From Protonemura montana (taxonomy: Eukaryota; Arthropoda; Insecta; Plecoptera; Nemouridae), in the NCBI GenBank assembly GCA_947568835.1, contig OX387602.1:28170633-28234632 (forward strand): a stretch of DNA of 64,000 nucleotides, in the 5' to 3' direction. The notes beneath the pieces were generated by a model. It did not search any database, had not been told where the DNA came from, and worked only from the letters and a program-made list of their open reading frames with translations. Below, in pieces: positions 63,501 through 64,000 of the stretch. Made by a program: the position numbers and the translations under genes. Numbering within the stretch: the first letter of the stretch is position 1; every line of letters starts with the position of its first letter.

Positions 63501-64000
63501 CACTTTAAGCCGCATGTGTCGCTGACGTCTGCTCCAACTCGCCGTGATGGAGGCGTTTGTTCAGGAATTAGTTGCAAGGTTCGTTAGCCACGTCGTTCGC
63601 GAGAGTCCCGCCTAGGTGGCGGCGCGAGCGTGACTCCCGGTGGAAAGGAATAAACTAACTTCGGCCACATCGTCGCCGTCGCCGTCGCCGTTGATTGCGC
63701 GCCTGCAGCCCCCCGAATGAGCCCGCGGCCCGCGCAAACTTCATCAGCCGCGTGGAAATCTGCTCGTCTTGTTGCACTTCCCGGACCGTGCAGGTTATTA
63801 TTTTCTCTCCCGAGCACAATGACCCTCGAAAGTCTCGACCGTGATATTGGAGTATGATGTGGATTTGTCTGGTCGGTTTGACCGGACTTGTCTAGACAGC
63901 AATGTCGGAAAGAGCCTCATTCAAAAGTCTTGTAAGTGGAAACTAATTTACTTGTAGTGTTTAACGACGCACAGTTCTGACATCGGGGTCTATGAAAATT

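Larger units (their letters stand above)
37006..64000 (+). other. Intron 2 of the Dok-7-like gene, running past the window end
   Basis: Starts with GTAAGA. I searched the translated frames for the continuation of the PH domain (a CLxLxLY-like strand after the split Asp codon) and for a PTB domain and found neither. It holds three 5S-SINE relatives, the hAT element, the tandem duplication, the minisatellite and four C/G runs. Stretches at 38.0-40.5, 49.3-54.8 and 55.0-60.2 kb show nothing recognisable. Confidence 0.6.

Noticed and set aside
691-63817. Most open frames of 60-190 codons on both strands
   Set aside because: Random frames in an intron-rich insect genome. They lack family motifs, splice context or consistent coding composition, and many overlap on opposite strands.
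1-64000. CRISPR arrays, bacterial operons or phage-like systems
   Set aside because: No regularly spaced repeats, no compact same-strand gene runs, and clear spliceosomal genes. The window is eukaryotic.

Overview
The window is insect nuclear DNA. The evidence is a seven-transmembrane insect odorant receptor gene with canonical GT-AG introns, a protein-coding gene with very long introns, AT-rich non-coding sequence, and SINEs, MITEs and a hAT transposon. The order is not settled by the sequence. Large introns together with both 5S-rRNA-derived and tRNA-derived SINEs would suit a polyneopteran such as a termite, cockroach or stick insect, but this is inference only.

Layout. 1-7.7 kb is non-coding and holds a tRNA-derived SINE (285-510, minus sense) and a full-length 5S-rRNA-derived SINE (6467-6902), both with target-site duplications (TSDs). 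A complete odorant receptor gene lies on the minus strand at 7702-11709, with seven exons and about 456 residues. 11.7-25.2 kb is non-coding apart from fold-back and microsatellite repeats and a CpG-rich segment at 23.2-23.5 kb. From 25200 to the right edge the window is the 5' part of one plus-strand gene, a Dok-7-like PH-domain adaptor. Exon 1 is 25200-25550, exon 2 is a 46-nt microexon at 36960-37005, and intron 2 runs on past the window. No later exon was found.

The two introns of the Dok-7-like gene hold most of the mobile DNA: a palindromic tRNA-SINE derivative (25880-26031), a second fold-back element (27227-27473), a 405-bp Harbinger-like MITE (33591-33995), three more 5S-SINE copies (37.9, 40.5 and 45.4 kb), and a 1.24-kb non-autonomous hAT element (42153-43395) with GGAACC-type hexamer arrays and a nested LINE fragment. 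They also hold a diverged tandem duplication of about 0.5 kb (47.8-48.7 kb). Seven long poly(C)/poly(G) runs (14-28 nt) are scattered through the window.

The two genes are unrelated in role (olfaction; PH/PTB signalling adaptor) and are transcribed away from each other. Nothing suggests an operon-like or clustered system. The points most worth a second look are the exact match of the 46-nt microexon and its phases to my recollection of vertebrate DOK7, the palindromic SINE derivatives, and the hAT hexamer arrays.
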